Shown: piece by piece, positions 26,048 through 35,034 of the stretch
Layout of the letters: every line of letters starts with the position of its first letter
How positions within the stretch are numbered: the first letter of the stretch is position 1
From: Rhodococcus_F sp040656415
GTDB lineage: Bacteria > Actinomycetota > Actinomycetes > Mycobacteriales > Mycobacteriaceae
Assembly (NCBI RefSeq): GCF_040656415.1
Contig: NZ_JBFAMC010000001.1
Span: forward strand, 992,001-1,056,000
DNA: 64,000 nt
Direction of reading: 5' to 3'
Program-made: the position numbers and the translations under genes
Notes under the pieces: generated by a model
Seen by the model: only the letters and a program-made list of their open reading frames with translations
Databases searched by the model: none
Told to the model about the DNA's origin: nothing

Positions 26048-26107
26048 GCCGTGTGCTGAGCCCCGCCGGGTCGCGTCGGTCGGATTCGCGAGGCTTTGCG
26101 GATCACA

Positions 26108-26338
26108 TCACCTGCGCCGACTGGGTGCGAACACGAGCACCAGGCCGACCAGGGCCGCCAGCAGCACGAAGACCCAACGGAACTCGACGTTCTCGTCCAG
26201 TGTGAAAGAGAAGGACCGACCAGCGAGCGCCCAGCCGCTCACCAACAGCGCGGCAAGACCTGATAAGAGCAGGATCACGGACGGCCTTCTCCGGGTCGAG
26301 GTCTGGTTGTTTTCCTGAGTTTCGTTTGTGTCAGCCAC
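26108..26338 (-). CDS. Small two-TM membrane protein following the PspC/LiaF gene
   Basis: A 76-residue protein with a polar N-terminus and two hydrophobic segments (about residues 21-42 and 54-71), ending in Arg-rich sequence. The GTG start at 26338 lies inside the end of the upstream gene (eight-base overlap), so the two are translationally coupled. No family recognised. Position suggests a membrane partner of the PspC/LiaF-like protein. Confidence 0.75.
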   Translation of the reverse strand: MADTNETQENNQTSTRRRPSVILLLSGLAALLVSGWALAGRSFSFTLDENVEFRWVFVLLAALVGLVLVFAPSRRR

Positions 26339-27812
26339 GACGCACCTCCACGCCTCCGAATTTGACATCTGCATTCAGGTTCAGGACATGACCGCCGGTG
26401 CCGTCGGTACCGCCGTCGATGCCGGCACCGAGGCACTGAGAAGCGCCGAATGCGACCGTGCAACGATTCTTGACGTCCATGTCTGCTGGGAGAATCACCT
26501 CGACCTCACCGAACTTCCCGCTGACGTCGACCGTCCTGTCCTCGGTGAGAGTGACGTTCCTGAGATCGAGCGTGAGTTTGCCGAATTTTCCGGAGTAGGC
26601 GGGCGCGATCTCGGCTGCCGTCATGGGAGTCCAAGTCTGGTCACCCGTGTTTTCTCGGTCGAAGCTCAGCGGTGAGACGATCGAGGCGAGAATGACGTAC
26701 CCGATCAACGGTCCCGTGACGACCAGGAGACCGTAGCCCCTGCGTAGGAAGCTGCCGATCAGAAGTCCCACTCCGATGACGGCTAGCGCGATCGCGCCGA
26801 TACGGCTGGGGTTCAACCACTCCGATTCGGTGGCCGCAGATACCGCGGTGGCTGCAGCTGCGGCGAGAATCGCGAGTCCGATCACTACGGTGGTCAGTCG
26901 TGAGCGCCTGCGCTCGACTGGAGTTGCGGCAATGGTGTCCTTCTCCGGCTCCGGGAGATCCCAGGCGAACGGAGCCACGCCGAGTGGATCCCACTCCGGC
27001 GGTTTCGATCCAGGTGGGGTGGAGGGCGCCGAAGATGTCTCGCTGCTTGGGCTGGAGGTCGGGCTCTTCTCGAACGACACCGGATTCGATTCGGCGGCAG
27101 CAGATTCCGCGTCGGCAGTACTGTCGCCGGCAGGTTCGGCCGTGTTCTGTTCCGGGACGGGAGGGGTGTTCGTGTACGAGTCCGGCGTAGCCGTGTTCGG
27201 ACCGTAGGCATTCGGAGAGGGAGCATTCGAGCTGTAAGCAGTGGCGCCGAACTGGTTGGCGGCGTAAGGGTAGCTTCCGTATCCGGTTGTGCCGTACGGG
27301 TAGCCACCGAATTGGCCGGGCGCGAAGCCGGTCCCGGCATAGCCGGTGCCTCGGGCTGGAGCCGAGACTTCGACGGGGTACGGCGGTGGTGACGGCTGTC
27401 GCTGGTAGAGCAACCACAACCCGCCGAGCATCAATGCCATGCTGATCACGCCGGAGCCGCCCAGACCGACTCCGATGGGTCCGACGGTGGTCAACGCGAT
27501 TGCCAGCGCGACGAGCAGAACGATGGTCTTGGTGCTCGAGTCGGAGCTGTGGCCGCGGCCCATCAAGGACTCTGCGGGTGAGGCGGTGTCACCGGACTTC
27601 GTAAGTGTGATCCAGGCGGCCAGGTACAGGAGTACACCGGCACCGCCGAAGATGGTGGACAGGACGAAGGCGACTCGAATCAGTACGGGATCGACGCCGT
27701 AGCGGTATCCGATGCCGGCACAGACACCGGCGAGGTAACCGCGGCCCGGCAACCGTACCGGGCGGGTCCGCCACAGATCGTGCATCTGCTCTTGGAAGCT
27801 CCCATTGGTCAT
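26331..27812 (-). CDS. PspC-domain membrane protein with LiaF-like C-terminus
   Basis: A 493-residue protein. It opens with a PspC domain (LPGRGYLAGVCAGIGYRYG..., about residues 20-80), followed by further membrane segments, a long Gly/Tyr/Pro/Ser-rich linker (about 150-260), more TM helices and a C-terminal LiaF-type beta domain with a repeated KFGEVEV/KFGGVEV pattern. PspC and LiaF proteins sense or dampen envelope stress in Gram-positives. The start at ATG 27812 is chosen from the domain boundary; ATG 27848 is possible and neither has a good ribosome site. Divergent to a PspC-type histidine kinase. Confidence 0.85.
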   Translation of the reverse strand: MTNGSFQEQMHDLWRTRPVRLPGRGYLAGVCAGIGYRYGVDPVLIRVAFVLSTIFGGAGVLLYLAAWITLTKSGDTASPAESLMGRGHSSDSSTKTIVLLVALAIALTTVGPIGVGLGGSGVISMALMLGGLWLLYQRQPSPPPYPVEVSAPARGTGYAGTGFAPGQFGGYPYGTTGYGSYPYAANQFGATAYSSNAPSPNAYGPNTATPDSYTNTPPVPEQNTAEPAGDSTADAESAAAESNPVSFEKSPTSSPSSETSSAPSTPPGSKPPEWDPLGVAPFAWDLPEPEKDTIAATPVERRRSRLTTVVIGLAILAAAAATAVSAATESEWLNPSRIGAIALAVIGVGLLIGSFLRRGYGLLVVTGPLIGYVILASIVSPLSFDRENTGDQTWTPMTAAEIAPAYSGKFGKLTLDLRNVTLTEDRTVDVSGKFGEVEVILPADMDVKNRCTVAFGASQCLGAGIDGGTDGTGGHVLNLNADVKFGGVEVRRG

Positions 27813-27869
27813 AGGAATATGTTTGCGGTCGCCGGGCCGCGCGTACATCGGGAACTACCCTGATCTTTG

Positions 27870-27885
27870 CCGCCCGTACGGGCGG
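27870..27885. promoter_or_regulatory. 16-base perfect palindrome between divergent envelope-stress genes
   Basis: CCGCCCGTACGGGCGG lies between the PspC/LiaF gene and the histidine kinase gene, about 58 bases from the former start and 77 from the latter. A shared operator for the linked LuxR-type response regulator is the simplest reading. A hairpin in either leader is the alternative. Confidence 0.5.
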
Positions 27886-27961
27886 TGACACGTGCAGAAG
27901 TCAGGGTTGGACCCTGATGCTCGTGGCCGGGGGATCATGCAAGTATCGAGGAGTGCAACCT

Positions 27962-29254
27962 GTGTCGAACGCAGCCGGGAGCGACGCCCCCGTGACCGTT
28001 CCGGTGCCGCCGAGTGCCCCCTTGCCGCGGCTTGAACGCCGGTCCGCCGGCCGGATCGTCGGCGGTGTCGCCGGTGGTGTCGCAGATCATCTGGGTATCG
28101 ACGTGACGAAGGTGCGCATCGTGTTCGCCTGCCTCGCCGCGCTCGCGGGTGCAGGCATCGTCGGCTACGGATTGCTGTGGATCTTCACCACCGCAGGATC
28201 GGACACACAAAAGCCCAGCCCTGCCGACCGGCGGAGAGCATACGGTCTGGTCGCAATCGGGTTGGCTCTGGCATCCGGGTTGTCGTGGTTGTTCAGCGGC
28301 CGGGTGGGTTCGGTGGTTGGTCCGATCATCGTGGTCGCGGTCGGTGCTGCGCTGGTGTGGCGCGAGTTCGACTCGGAGGGTCCGCGCACGGTCATAGGGT
28401 TGCCCGAGCGACCTACCGTCCTCACGTGGGCAAGGGTCGTGGGCGGCGTGACATTGATCGTTTCGGGTCTGGCCGTGGTGATTCTCGCGCAAGTCGACTT
28501 CGAAGCACTGCGGTCGTCGCTGCTGGCCATGTTGGTCACTTTGGTCGGTGCCGGGTTGTTGACCGTGCCGTTGTGGCTGCGGCTGTGGCGAGCACTCGGA
28601 GCTGAGCGTGCAGCCCGGATCCGCAACGACGAACGCGAGGAAATTGCCTCGCACTTACACGACTCGGTTCTGCAGACCCTTGCACTGATCCAGAAACGGG
28701 CCGACTATCCGCACGAGGTCGCCCGACTTGCGCGTGGTCAGGAGCGGGAACTGCGGAAGTGGCTGTTCGGTGGGGGAGGCACCGATCATTCGAGTCTCGC
28801 CGAGGCGCTGCGCATCATCTCCGGCGAGGTGGAGGATCAGCACAGTGTGACGGTTCGCCCCGTGACCGTGGGAGACGTGACTCTCGACATCGAGGGGACG
28901 GGTGAAGGCCTGGCGAAGGAGAGCTTCACGGCAATCCTGGGGGCGACCAGGGAGGCTTTGGTCAATGCGGCCAAGCATTCCGGGGAGACGGACATAAATC
29001 TGTTCGCGGAGTCCGAGAGCCACCAGGTGAGCGTTTTCGTCCGGGATCGCGGTGTCGGATTCGACGTGAACGAGGTGTCCTCGGATCGTCAGGGACTGTC
29101 TAAGTCGATCCGCGCGCGTATAGAGCGTCGTGGTGGGCAAGTCGACGTGCGCTCGACTCCTGGGAAGGGCACGGAGGTGCGGATTCGAATGCCGAGGGGT
29201 GGGCGCGCGCGGGCTGGAGCCAAAGCCTCGGAGGAGTCGGATGTCGCCGGCTGA
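27962..29254 (+). CDS. PspC-domain sensor histidine kinase (MacS-like)
   Basis: A 430-residue kinase. An N-terminal PspC domain (about residues 25-80) and several membrane helices to about residue 210 precede a HisKA_3-type dimerisation helix with the phosphoacceptor in SHLHDSVLQTL (H233). A HATPase_c domain follows with EALVNAAKHSG and DRGVGFD motifs. The GTG start at 27962 is chosen because GAGGAG lies about nine bases upstream. It pairs with the LuxR-type regulator downstream. The shared PspC domain with the divergent gene suggests a common envelope signal. Confidence 0.9.
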   Translation: MSNAAGSDAPVTVPVPPSAPLPRLERRSAGRIVGGVAGGVADHLGIDVTKVRIVFACLAALAGAGIVGYGLLWIFTTAGSDTQKPSPADRRRAYGLVAIGLALASGLSWLFSGRVGSVVGPIIVVAVGAALVWREFDSEGPRTVIGLPERPTVLTWARVVGGVTLIVSGLAVVILAQVDFEALRSSLLAMLVTLVGAGLLTVPLWLRLWRALGAERAARIRNDEREEIASHLHDSVLQTLALIQKRADYPHEVARLARGQERELRKWLFGGGGTDHSSLAEALRIISGEVEDQHSVTVRPVTVGDVTLDIEGTGEGLAKESFTAILGATREALVNAAKHSGETDINLFAESESHQVSVFVRDRGVGFDVNEVSSDRQGLSKSIRARIERRGGQVDVRSTPGKGTEVRIRMPRGGRARAGAKASEESDVAG

Positions 29255-29408
29255 GGGTGAGCGCGGTTCCGCAAGTGTGCTCGGCCGGAGCGGGAGCATG
29301 AGGGAGCGGTGGCCATCCGGGCATGTTTGCTCCCCCGAATGTCTCGGATCGGTGTTTCCGTCGCCTAGAGTGGATTGACCATTTCCGCCCACATCTAGGA
29401 ACAGCGCA

Positions 29409-30068
29409 GTGACTTTGCCCGAAACACCTCCCTACCGTGTCTTTCTTGTCGATGATCACGCCGTTTTCCGGTCGGGTGTTCGCGCTGAACTCGGAAGGGA
29501 AGCCGACATGGAGGTGGTGGGCGAGGCCAACGGTGTCGCGGAGGCGGTATCTGGGATCAACGCCACCGCACCGCATGTGGTGCTGCTCGACGTGCACATG
29601 CCCGATGGCGGTGGTGTCGCGGTGCTGCGCGGCATCGAGTCGGGTCCGGTGTGCCTGGCGCTGAGCGTGTCCGACGCCGCCGAAGACGTGATCGCGGTGA
29701 TTCGGGCGGGGGCTCGCGGGTACGTGACCAAATCCATCTCCGGTGCCGAACTCGCCGATGGCGTGCGCCGGGTTGCCGGTGGGGACGCCGTGTTCAGTCC
29801 GCGGCTCGCGGGTTTCGTGCTGGACTCGTTCACCGGACGTTCGAATGTTCCTGAACCACAACTGGATCCGGAACTTGATTCATTGACACCGAGGGAATTG
29901 GAGGTTCTTCGTCTGCTCGCTCGGGGCTATACGTACCGGGAGATCGCCGAAGAACTGGTGATTTCGGTGAAGACGGTAGAAACCCACGCGTCCAATGTGC
30001 TGCGGAAGACACAGCAGTCCAACCGGAATGCGCTCACGAGGTGGGCGCATCGCCGCCGCATCGACTGA
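29409..30068 (+). CDS. LuxR/NarL-family response regulator
   Basis: A 219-residue regulator. The receiver domain (about residues 8-125) has the acidic pair DD at 15-16, phosphorylatable Asp61 in LLDVHMPDGG and Lys in YVTKSIS. The C-terminal LuxR helix-turn-helix (about 150-210) has LTPRELEVLRLLARGYTYREIAEEL and SVKTVETHASNVLRK. It starts with GTG and AGGA is upstream. It lies about 155 bases after the kinase gene on the same strand and is its likely partner. Confidence 0.93.
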   Translation: MTLPETPPYRVFLVDDHAVFRSGVRAELGREADMEVVGEANGVAEAVSGINATAPHVVLLDVHMPDGGGVAVLRGIESGPVCLALSVSDAAEDVIAVIRAGARGYVTKSISGAELADGVRRVAGGDAVFSPRLAGFVLDSFTGRSNVPEPQLDPELDSLTPRELEVLRLLARGYTYREIAEELVISVKTVETHASNVLRKTQQSNRNALTRWAHRRRID

Positions 30069-30156
30069 TCCGCCGTGAAGCGCCGACCCGCGAAGCCGGG
30101 CTCGCTGGATGTGACAATTCTGGGACAACCTTCGCAACTGCTCTTAGGATGTCCAA

Positions 30157-31077
30157 GTGAAGACACTGAGCAACCGAACCCGAACTCTGTTGGCTGCCTT
30201 TGCGATTGCAGCAGGAACCACTGGTGTAGCGACGTCAGCGCAGGCTACACCGTCCCTGTCCCCGACGGCATGCGGTAACTGGCAGGTCGAGACCGTAGCG
30301 CACGGGTTGGAGCAGCTGGAGAACCTCGAACCCGACGGCGTGGGCGGGTTCTATCTGTCCGGGGACTCGAAGGTCTATCACGTCGACTCCGCAGGGCAGG
30401 TGCGCACGGTGCTCGACGATATGCGCGCCCCGGGTGGCTTGCAGCTGGACGGTTCGAGCCTGTTCTTCCTCACCCGGCAGGACGGAAAGTTGTGGCACCT
30501 CGACACCGCAACGGGTCAGTTGACATCACCGACTTCTTTCGAGGGCAATGGATTACTGCGTTTGCCCGACGGTGATCTGCTCACGACGTGGGTGGGAACG
30601 GAGGGTGGCCCGTCGCGGGGACTGTCGCGCTACTTCCACGAATCCGGAGAAGTCACGAAGAACTGGTCGATGGTGCCGCGTTCGGAAGGGTTGGCGCTGA
30701 GCCCGGATCACCTTGCCGTGTACACAGACGATCTGTTCACCGGCCAGATCCTGCGTGTCCCCCTGGACAGTCCGAACGAATGGACGGTGGTCGGGAGACT
30801 GCCCGGCTTGCTCCCGGGACCGGACGACCTGACCGTTTCGCAGGACGGAATGCTCTACGTCACCGCTCACATCGAGGGTGCGGTCTACCGCGTCGACCCG
30901 AAAACAGGGGCGACGTGCGTCGTCGCTTCAGGTCTGTCGGGCGGGTGGACCGGGCCGAGTTCGGTGCGCATCGGCCCCAACGGCGATGACTGGGCCCTCT
31001 ACGTCACTGCCTTCGACGGCACCCTGCGTCGCCTGGTACCTCCTGTCGGCGTCGACCTTTCTCCTGTAGGGGGCTGA
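30157..31077 (+). CDS. Secreted beta-propeller-like protein (SMP-30/NHL type)
   Basis: A 306-residue protein with a Sec signal peptide (cleavage after about AQA, residue 29) and a body of repeating beta-blade segments such as GLALSPDHLAVYTDD, DDLTVSQDGMLYVTAH and SSVRIGPNGDDWALYVTAFDG. The pattern suits an SMP-30/gluconolactonase-like or strictosidine-synthase-like propeller. No catalytic residues could be assigned with certainty. GTG start with AGGA upstream. It follows the response regulator by about 90 bases and may be one of its targets, which is only positional inference. Confidence 0.75.
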   Translation: MKTLSNRTRTLLAAFAIAAGTTGVATSAQATPSLSPTACGNWQVETVAHGLEQLENLEPDGVGGFYLSGDSKVYHVDSAGQVRTVLDDMRAPGGLQLDGSSLFFLTRQDGKLWHLDTATGQLTSPTSFEGNGLLRLPDGDLLTTWVGTEGGPSRGLSRYFHESGEVTKNWSMVPRSEGLALSPDHLAVYTDDLFTGQILRVPLDSPNEWTVVGRLPGLLPGPDDLTVSQDGMLYVTAHIEGAVYRVDPKTGATCVVASGLSGGWTGPSSVRIGPNGDDWALYVTAFDGTLRRLVPPVGVDLSPVGG

Positions 31078-31165
31078 CGTCTCTCCTGTAGCGGCGAATG
31101 TCGAAGGACCGTCATCGCGGAAGACGCTGTAGCCCAGCTGGATCGATGGATGCGGCCATCTGGCG

Positions 31166-32374
31166 TCAGGGCTGGGTCAACAGGGCGATCACAGCTACCA
31201 GTGCCGCCAAGATCAGGATCACGACCATGACCCCCATGGCGAACGGCGCCCATGCCACCACCTGGTCGCGGACGCTGGGGGCGGGAGAACCCGGAGCCGG
31301 TTTGGTCGGCCGTGGCGGCCACTGCAGTCGGCCCAGTGGGCTGGGCACGTTCGTCAGCGGGGTGGTTTGCTGCACCGCAGGTAGCCCAGCCTGGGTGGAG
31401 CCCACCAGTTTGGTGCGCTTGCGTGAATCGGGCAACGGTGTCGATCGACGGGCCCAGGTCGGAATCGTGCCGTCTGCGGAATAGACGGGCGAGCCGATCA
31501 GGTGGGCGATATTTCCGTCCCCGGCCATCGCCACACGAGCCAGATCATCCCGGGCCTCGGCCATCGTGGGACGGCGATTCGGGTCGGGTTCGAGCAGGTG
31601 CAGCAGGGTATCGGTCAGTGGCCCGGCCTTGCTCGGACGGTAGATCTCGGCCTTCGCGACCCGGTGTAAGAGGGCGACGGAATCGGTGTCGATACCGAAC
31701 GGTGGTTGCCCCTCCACAACGGTGTAGAGCGTGGAACCGAGGGAGAAGACGTCGCTGGCTTCTGTGGGATCCTGACCGCGGGCGACTTCGGGGGAGAAGT
31801 ATGCGGGAGTGCCGGTGATGACTCCGGTGGTTTCGTCGGCCGAATCGCCCTTGGCGCGGGCGATGCCGAAGTCGCTGATCTTGACTGTGCCGAGTTCTCT
31901 TCCGCGATCAGCGACGAGGACGTTGCCCGGCTTGATGTCGCGGTGCACGATTCCAGCGGCATGCGCGGCCGTGAGCGCATCGGCAACTTGTGCGCCGATC
32001 TGTGCAACCTCGAGTGGGGGTAGCGTCTCGGCGATGTTCATTGCCTGAGCCAGGCTGCGGGACGGCAGGTACTCCATGACGAGCCAAGGTTCCCCGGCTT
32101 CGAGTGCCACGTCGTACATTGCGATGGAATGACTGTGGGCAAGCTTGGCGGCGTTGCGCCCTTCTCGCATGGTGCGCTCGCGTAACCGTTGCGCTTCGGC
32201 GGGGGCGAGACCGGCCGTCGTGATGACTTGTTTGACGGCGACATCGCGGTGCAGCAGGGTGTCCCGCGCGAGCCAGACCGCACCCATTCCGCCGCCACCG
32301 AGTTTGGATTGCAAACGGTACCTTCCGGCCACCAGGTAGTCGGGTCCTATGCCCCTTTCGCTCTGCTGACTCAT
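31166..32374 (-). CDS. Membrane-anchored Ser/Thr protein kinase without extracellular sensor
   Basis: A 402-residue Hanks-type kinase: glycine loop LGGGGMGAVW (25-34), ATP lysine K48, catalytic HRDIKPGN with D146, DFG at 168-170 and activation-loop TGTPAY. After the kinase domain (about 15-275) come a disordered Pro-rich linker and a single C-terminal membrane helix with only a few residues beyond. It therefore lacks PASTA or other sensor domains, unlike PknB. The start is ATG 32374; a GTG directly before it is the alternative. It is divergent from imuA', and its substrates are unknown. Confidence 0.92.
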   Translation of the reverse strand: MSQQSERGIGPDYLVAGRYRLQSKLGGGGMGAVWLARDTLLHRDVAVKQVITTAGLAPAEAQRLRERTMREGRNAAKLAHSHSIAMYDVALEAGEPWLVMEYLPSRSLAQAMNIAETLPPLEVAQIGAQVADALTAAHAAGIVHRDIKPGNVLVADRGRELGTVKISDFGIARAKGDSADETTGVITGTPAYFSPEVARGQDPTEASDVFSLGSTLYTVVEGQPPFGIDTDSVALLHRVAKAEIYRPSKAGPLTDTLLHLLEPDPNRRPTMAEARDDLARVAMAGDGNIAHLIGSPVYSADGTIPTWARRSTPLPDSRKRTKLVGSTQAGLPAVQQTTPLTNVPSPLGRLQWPPRPTKPAPGSPAPSVRDQVVAWAPFAMGVMVVILILAALVAVIALLTQP

Positions 32375-32485
32375 CACGCGTTTCAGGTTAGTAGATGGTG
32401 GGGACGCCGGATTCGTGATGGTCGTGGCATGAAGATTCGGGGTTCACTTGACGGGTCTTCATCGACCGGCTTTACTGAGAGTAGT

Positions 32486-32501
32486 TCGAAAGAATGTTCG
32501 A
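32486..32501. promoter_or_regulatory. LexA (SOS) box upstream of imuA'-imuB
   Basis: TCGAAAGAATGTTCGA differs by one base from the actinobacterial LexA consensus TCGAAC-N4-GTTCGA. It lies about 50 bases upstream of imuA' and about 110 bases from the divergent kinase gene. imuA'-imuB are SOS genes in mycobacteria, which supports the call. Confidence 0.82.
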
Positions 32502-32551
32502 ACCAGTGCCTGTTCGAGCCACGCCTTCCCCGTGGTAGCCAACCGTTGTTG

Positions 32552-33421
32552 ATGCCGAGTGTCAGGGGTGTCGAATTGGCTGAAGAAATGGCCGGCGAGC
32601 CAGAGTTTCCCGAACGGTCAGAACTCTCCGGTTTGTCCCGGCAGGAGCGTCTGGATTACCTCAGACGTCGGATGGCGGCCGTTCCCGCCCGTGGTGAGTC
32701 GGTGGCCACCCGCCTTCGTGCAGAGCACTCGTCTCCCACGACGGGCACTTCTGCGGCCTCCGGCTCCGACGTTGCAGGGGTGCTTCCGGTTCCGGCGGCA
32801 CTGGCCGAACTTCTTCCCCGACGTGGGCTGGCGCGCGGGTCAGTGGTGTCGGTTTCAGGTGCTGCTTCACTCCTGCTGGGGTTGGTCGCGTCCGTGACCG
32901 CGGGCGGCGGCCATGTCGGGGTGATCGGTCACCCGAGGCTTGGGGTACTGGCAGCTGTCGAGATGGGGGCTCGGCTCGAACGGTTGGCGTTGATCCCCGA
33001 TCCCGGCGCCGACCCGGTGGAGATCGCCGCGGTGCTGCTCGACGGAATGGACCTGGTGGTGCTCGGACTGGGAGGGACATCGGTGGCGCCGTCCAGGGCG
33101 CGCGCGGTGGTGGCTCGGGCACGGAGCAAGGGGTCGACTCTGGTCGTCACCGACGGACACTGGGACGGTGCGGAGATGCGACTGAATGCTCGGGTCCACG
33201 GATATACAGGATTGGGCAACGGATTCCAGGACCGCGAATGTGGGCGGTTGCGTTCCCTCAGTCTGGTGGTGTGTGCAAGAGGGCGGTCGTTCCAGCCGCG
33301 CACCACGAGACTGGACGTGCGATCTGCGCAGGGTCGGGTGGAGTGGGTGAGCGCTCAGGAACAGGTGGCCGCGCTCGAGGCCGGTCCTGTCGCGGAGCCG
33401 ACAGCGGTGGTGGGTCTGTGA
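32552..33421 (+). CDS. imuA': ImuA' mutasome protein (RecA-fold, catalytically degenerate)
   Basis: A 289-residue protein corresponding to Rv3395c. The RecA/SulA-like core lies around residues 80-250 (for example GLARGSVVSVSGAASLLLGL and GHVGVIGHPRLGVLAAVEMGA), without an intact Walker A motif. In mycobacteria ImuA' interacts with ImuB and is needed for DnaE2-dependent damage-induced mutagenesis. The ATG at 32552 has no ribosome site; TTG 32576, with AGGGG seven bases upstream, or ATG 32588 may be the true start. The stop overlaps imuB by four bases. Confidence 0.9.
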   Translation: MPSVRGVELAEEMAGEPEFPERSELSGLSRQERLDYLRRRMAAVPARGESVATRLRAEHSSPTTGTSAASGSDVAGVLPVPAALAELLPRRGLARGSVVSVSGAASLLLGLVASVTAGGGHVGVIGHPRLGVLAAVEMGARLERLALIPDPGADPVEIAAVLLDGMDLVVLGLGGTSVAPSRARAVVARARSKGSTLVVTDGHWDGAEMRLNARVHGYTGLGNGFQDRECGRLRSLSLVVCARGRSFQPRTTRLDVRSAQGRVEWVSAQEQVAALEAGPVAEPTAVVGL

Positions 33422-34971
33422 GCCGGGTGTTGGCGCTGTGGTGTCCCGACTGGCCGGCGGTTGCGGCGGCGGCCGTCTCCGGCCTCCCACCGACGCACCC
33501 GGTGGCGGTCACGTCGGGCAATCGGGTGATCGCCTGTTCAGCACCTGCCAGGGCGGAAGGAGTGCGCCGCGGCCTGCGCCGGCGAGAGTCCCAGGCTCGG
33601 TGTCCCCGGTTGCATGTGGTGACGGCCGATCCCGACCGCGATGCGCGGTTGTTCGAACCGGTGGCCTCCGCAGTCGACGCGGTGACGCCCGGTGTCGAAG
33701 TGCTGCGTTCCGGTCTCGTGGTGCTCCCGGCCCGCGGTGTCGTCCGGTATTTCGGTTCGGAGGAAGCTGCAGCGCAGCGGTTGGTGGACCAGGTATCGAC
33801 GGTGGGGGTGGAATGCCAGGTCGGTATTGCGGATCAGCTGTCTACGGCCGTGATCGCCGCGCGCAGAGCGGCACTCGTACCTCCTGGAGGGGGAGCGGAC
33901 TTCCTGGCGCCGCTTCCGATGCGGGAACTGGCAGCCGAACCGAGCCTCGTAGCACCTCACCGTGGAGAGTTGGTAGACCTGCTGCATCGGCTCGGTCTGC
34001 GTACCGTCGGTGCCTTCGCCGCGCTGTCGGCGAGCGATGTGGCTTCGCGGTTCGGAACCGATGCGGTGCTGGCGCACAGGGTTGCGCGCGGTGAGCCGGA
34101 GCGTCCACCGTCGGTGAGGTCGTTGCCTCCCGATCTGGAAGTGGAGGAGCACTGCGATCCGGTGATCGAACGGGTCGATGCCGCGGCCTTCGCGGGGCGT
34201 GCGTTGGCGGAGAAACTTCACCGTGCGCTGTCGGACGCCGCGGTGGCCTGCACTCGGCTGTCGATATCAGCGATCACATGCAATGGCGAGCAACTGTCTC
34301 GTACCTGGAGGTGCGCGGAACCGTTGACTCAGGAGGCGACCGCAGACCGGATACGGTGGCAGCTCGATGGGTGGCTGACCGGGCGCAGCGAGAAGCGGCC
34401 CACCGCTGGGATCGCCGTCTTGAGGCTCGAACCGGTGGAAGTGATTGCAGCAGGAGCCCTGCAGTTGGGGCTGTGGGGTGGAGTTGGAGATCAGGACGAG
34501 AGGGCTCGTCGGTCTCTGGTGCGAGTACAGGGGCTGCTCGGTGGGGAAGCCGTGCAGGTAGGCGTTCTCAGCGGTGGGCGAGGGCCCGCGGAGCGCATCA
34601 CACTACTGCCGCTGGGAGACGAGTTGATTCCTCACAACGATCCGTCGGAGCCATGGCCTGGCATGCTGCCGGAACCGGCGCCTGCCGCAGTACCGACGGC
34701 GAACCCGCAGGTGTGGATGGCGGACGAGCGGGGTATCGCTGTGACAGTTACGGAACGTGGCGTGTTCAGCGCTTCTCCCGCGCGATTACGGTGGGGAAGC
34801 CGAGAGTGGGCGGTGCGTGGATGGGCCGGGCCGTGGCCGGTGGACGAGCGGTGGTGGGATCCTTCGGCCGCTCGGTCCGCAGCCAGGGCGCAGGTGCTGT
34901 TGGAGGAGTCGAGGGCGCTGCTGCTGATCTGCACGGAAGGGCGCTGGGGCGTGGAGGGAATCTACGAGTGA
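33418..34971 (+). CDS. imuB: ImuB, Y-family polymerase-like mutasome adaptor
   Basis: A 517-residue Y-family polymerase homologue whose catalytic carboxylates are missing: the usual SIDE active-site segment is replaced by RSGLVVLPARG, so it is probably not a polymerase. A beta-clamp binding motif QLGLW is present at residues 349-353, matching its known role of bringing DnaE2 to the clamp in mycobacteria. A C-terminal extension follows. GTG start overlaps the imuA' stop (GTGA), giving translational coupling. SOS control is implied by the LexA box in front of imuA'. Confidence 0.94.
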   Translation: MSRVLALWCPDWPAVAAAAVSGLPPTHPVAVTSGNRVIACSAPARAEGVRRGLRRRESQARCPRLHVVTADPDRDARLFEPVASAVDAVTPGVEVLRSGLVVLPARGVVRYFGSEEAAAQRLVDQVSTVGVECQVGIADQLSTAVIAARRAALVPPGGGADFLAPLPMRELAAEPSLVAPHRGELVDLLHRLGLRTVGAFAALSASDVASRFGTDAVLAHRVARGEPERPPSVRSLPPDLEVEEHCDPVIERVDAAAFAGRALAEKLHRALSDAAVACTRLSISAITCNGEQLSRTWRCAEPLTQEATADRIRWQLDGWLTGRSEKRPTAGIAVLRLEPVEVIAAGALQLGLWGGVGDQDERARRSLVRVQGLLGGEAVQVGVLSGGRGPAERITLLPLGDELIPHNDPSEPWPGMLPEPAPAAVPTANPQVWMADERGIAVTVTERGVFSASPARLRWGSREWAVRGWAGPWPVDERWWDPSAARSAARAQVLLEESRALLLICTEGRWGVEGIYE

Positions 34972-35034
34972 GGACGACAGATTCCCAACACCTACGAGGC
35001 CAGACCGTGCCATACCTGGAAGGGGCCGCGGAAG

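Noticed and set aside
32497..32517. Second possible LexA box using the GTTCGA half-sites after 32495
   Set aside because: The half-sites face the wrong way and the spacing does not fit; only 32486-32501 has the correct geometry.
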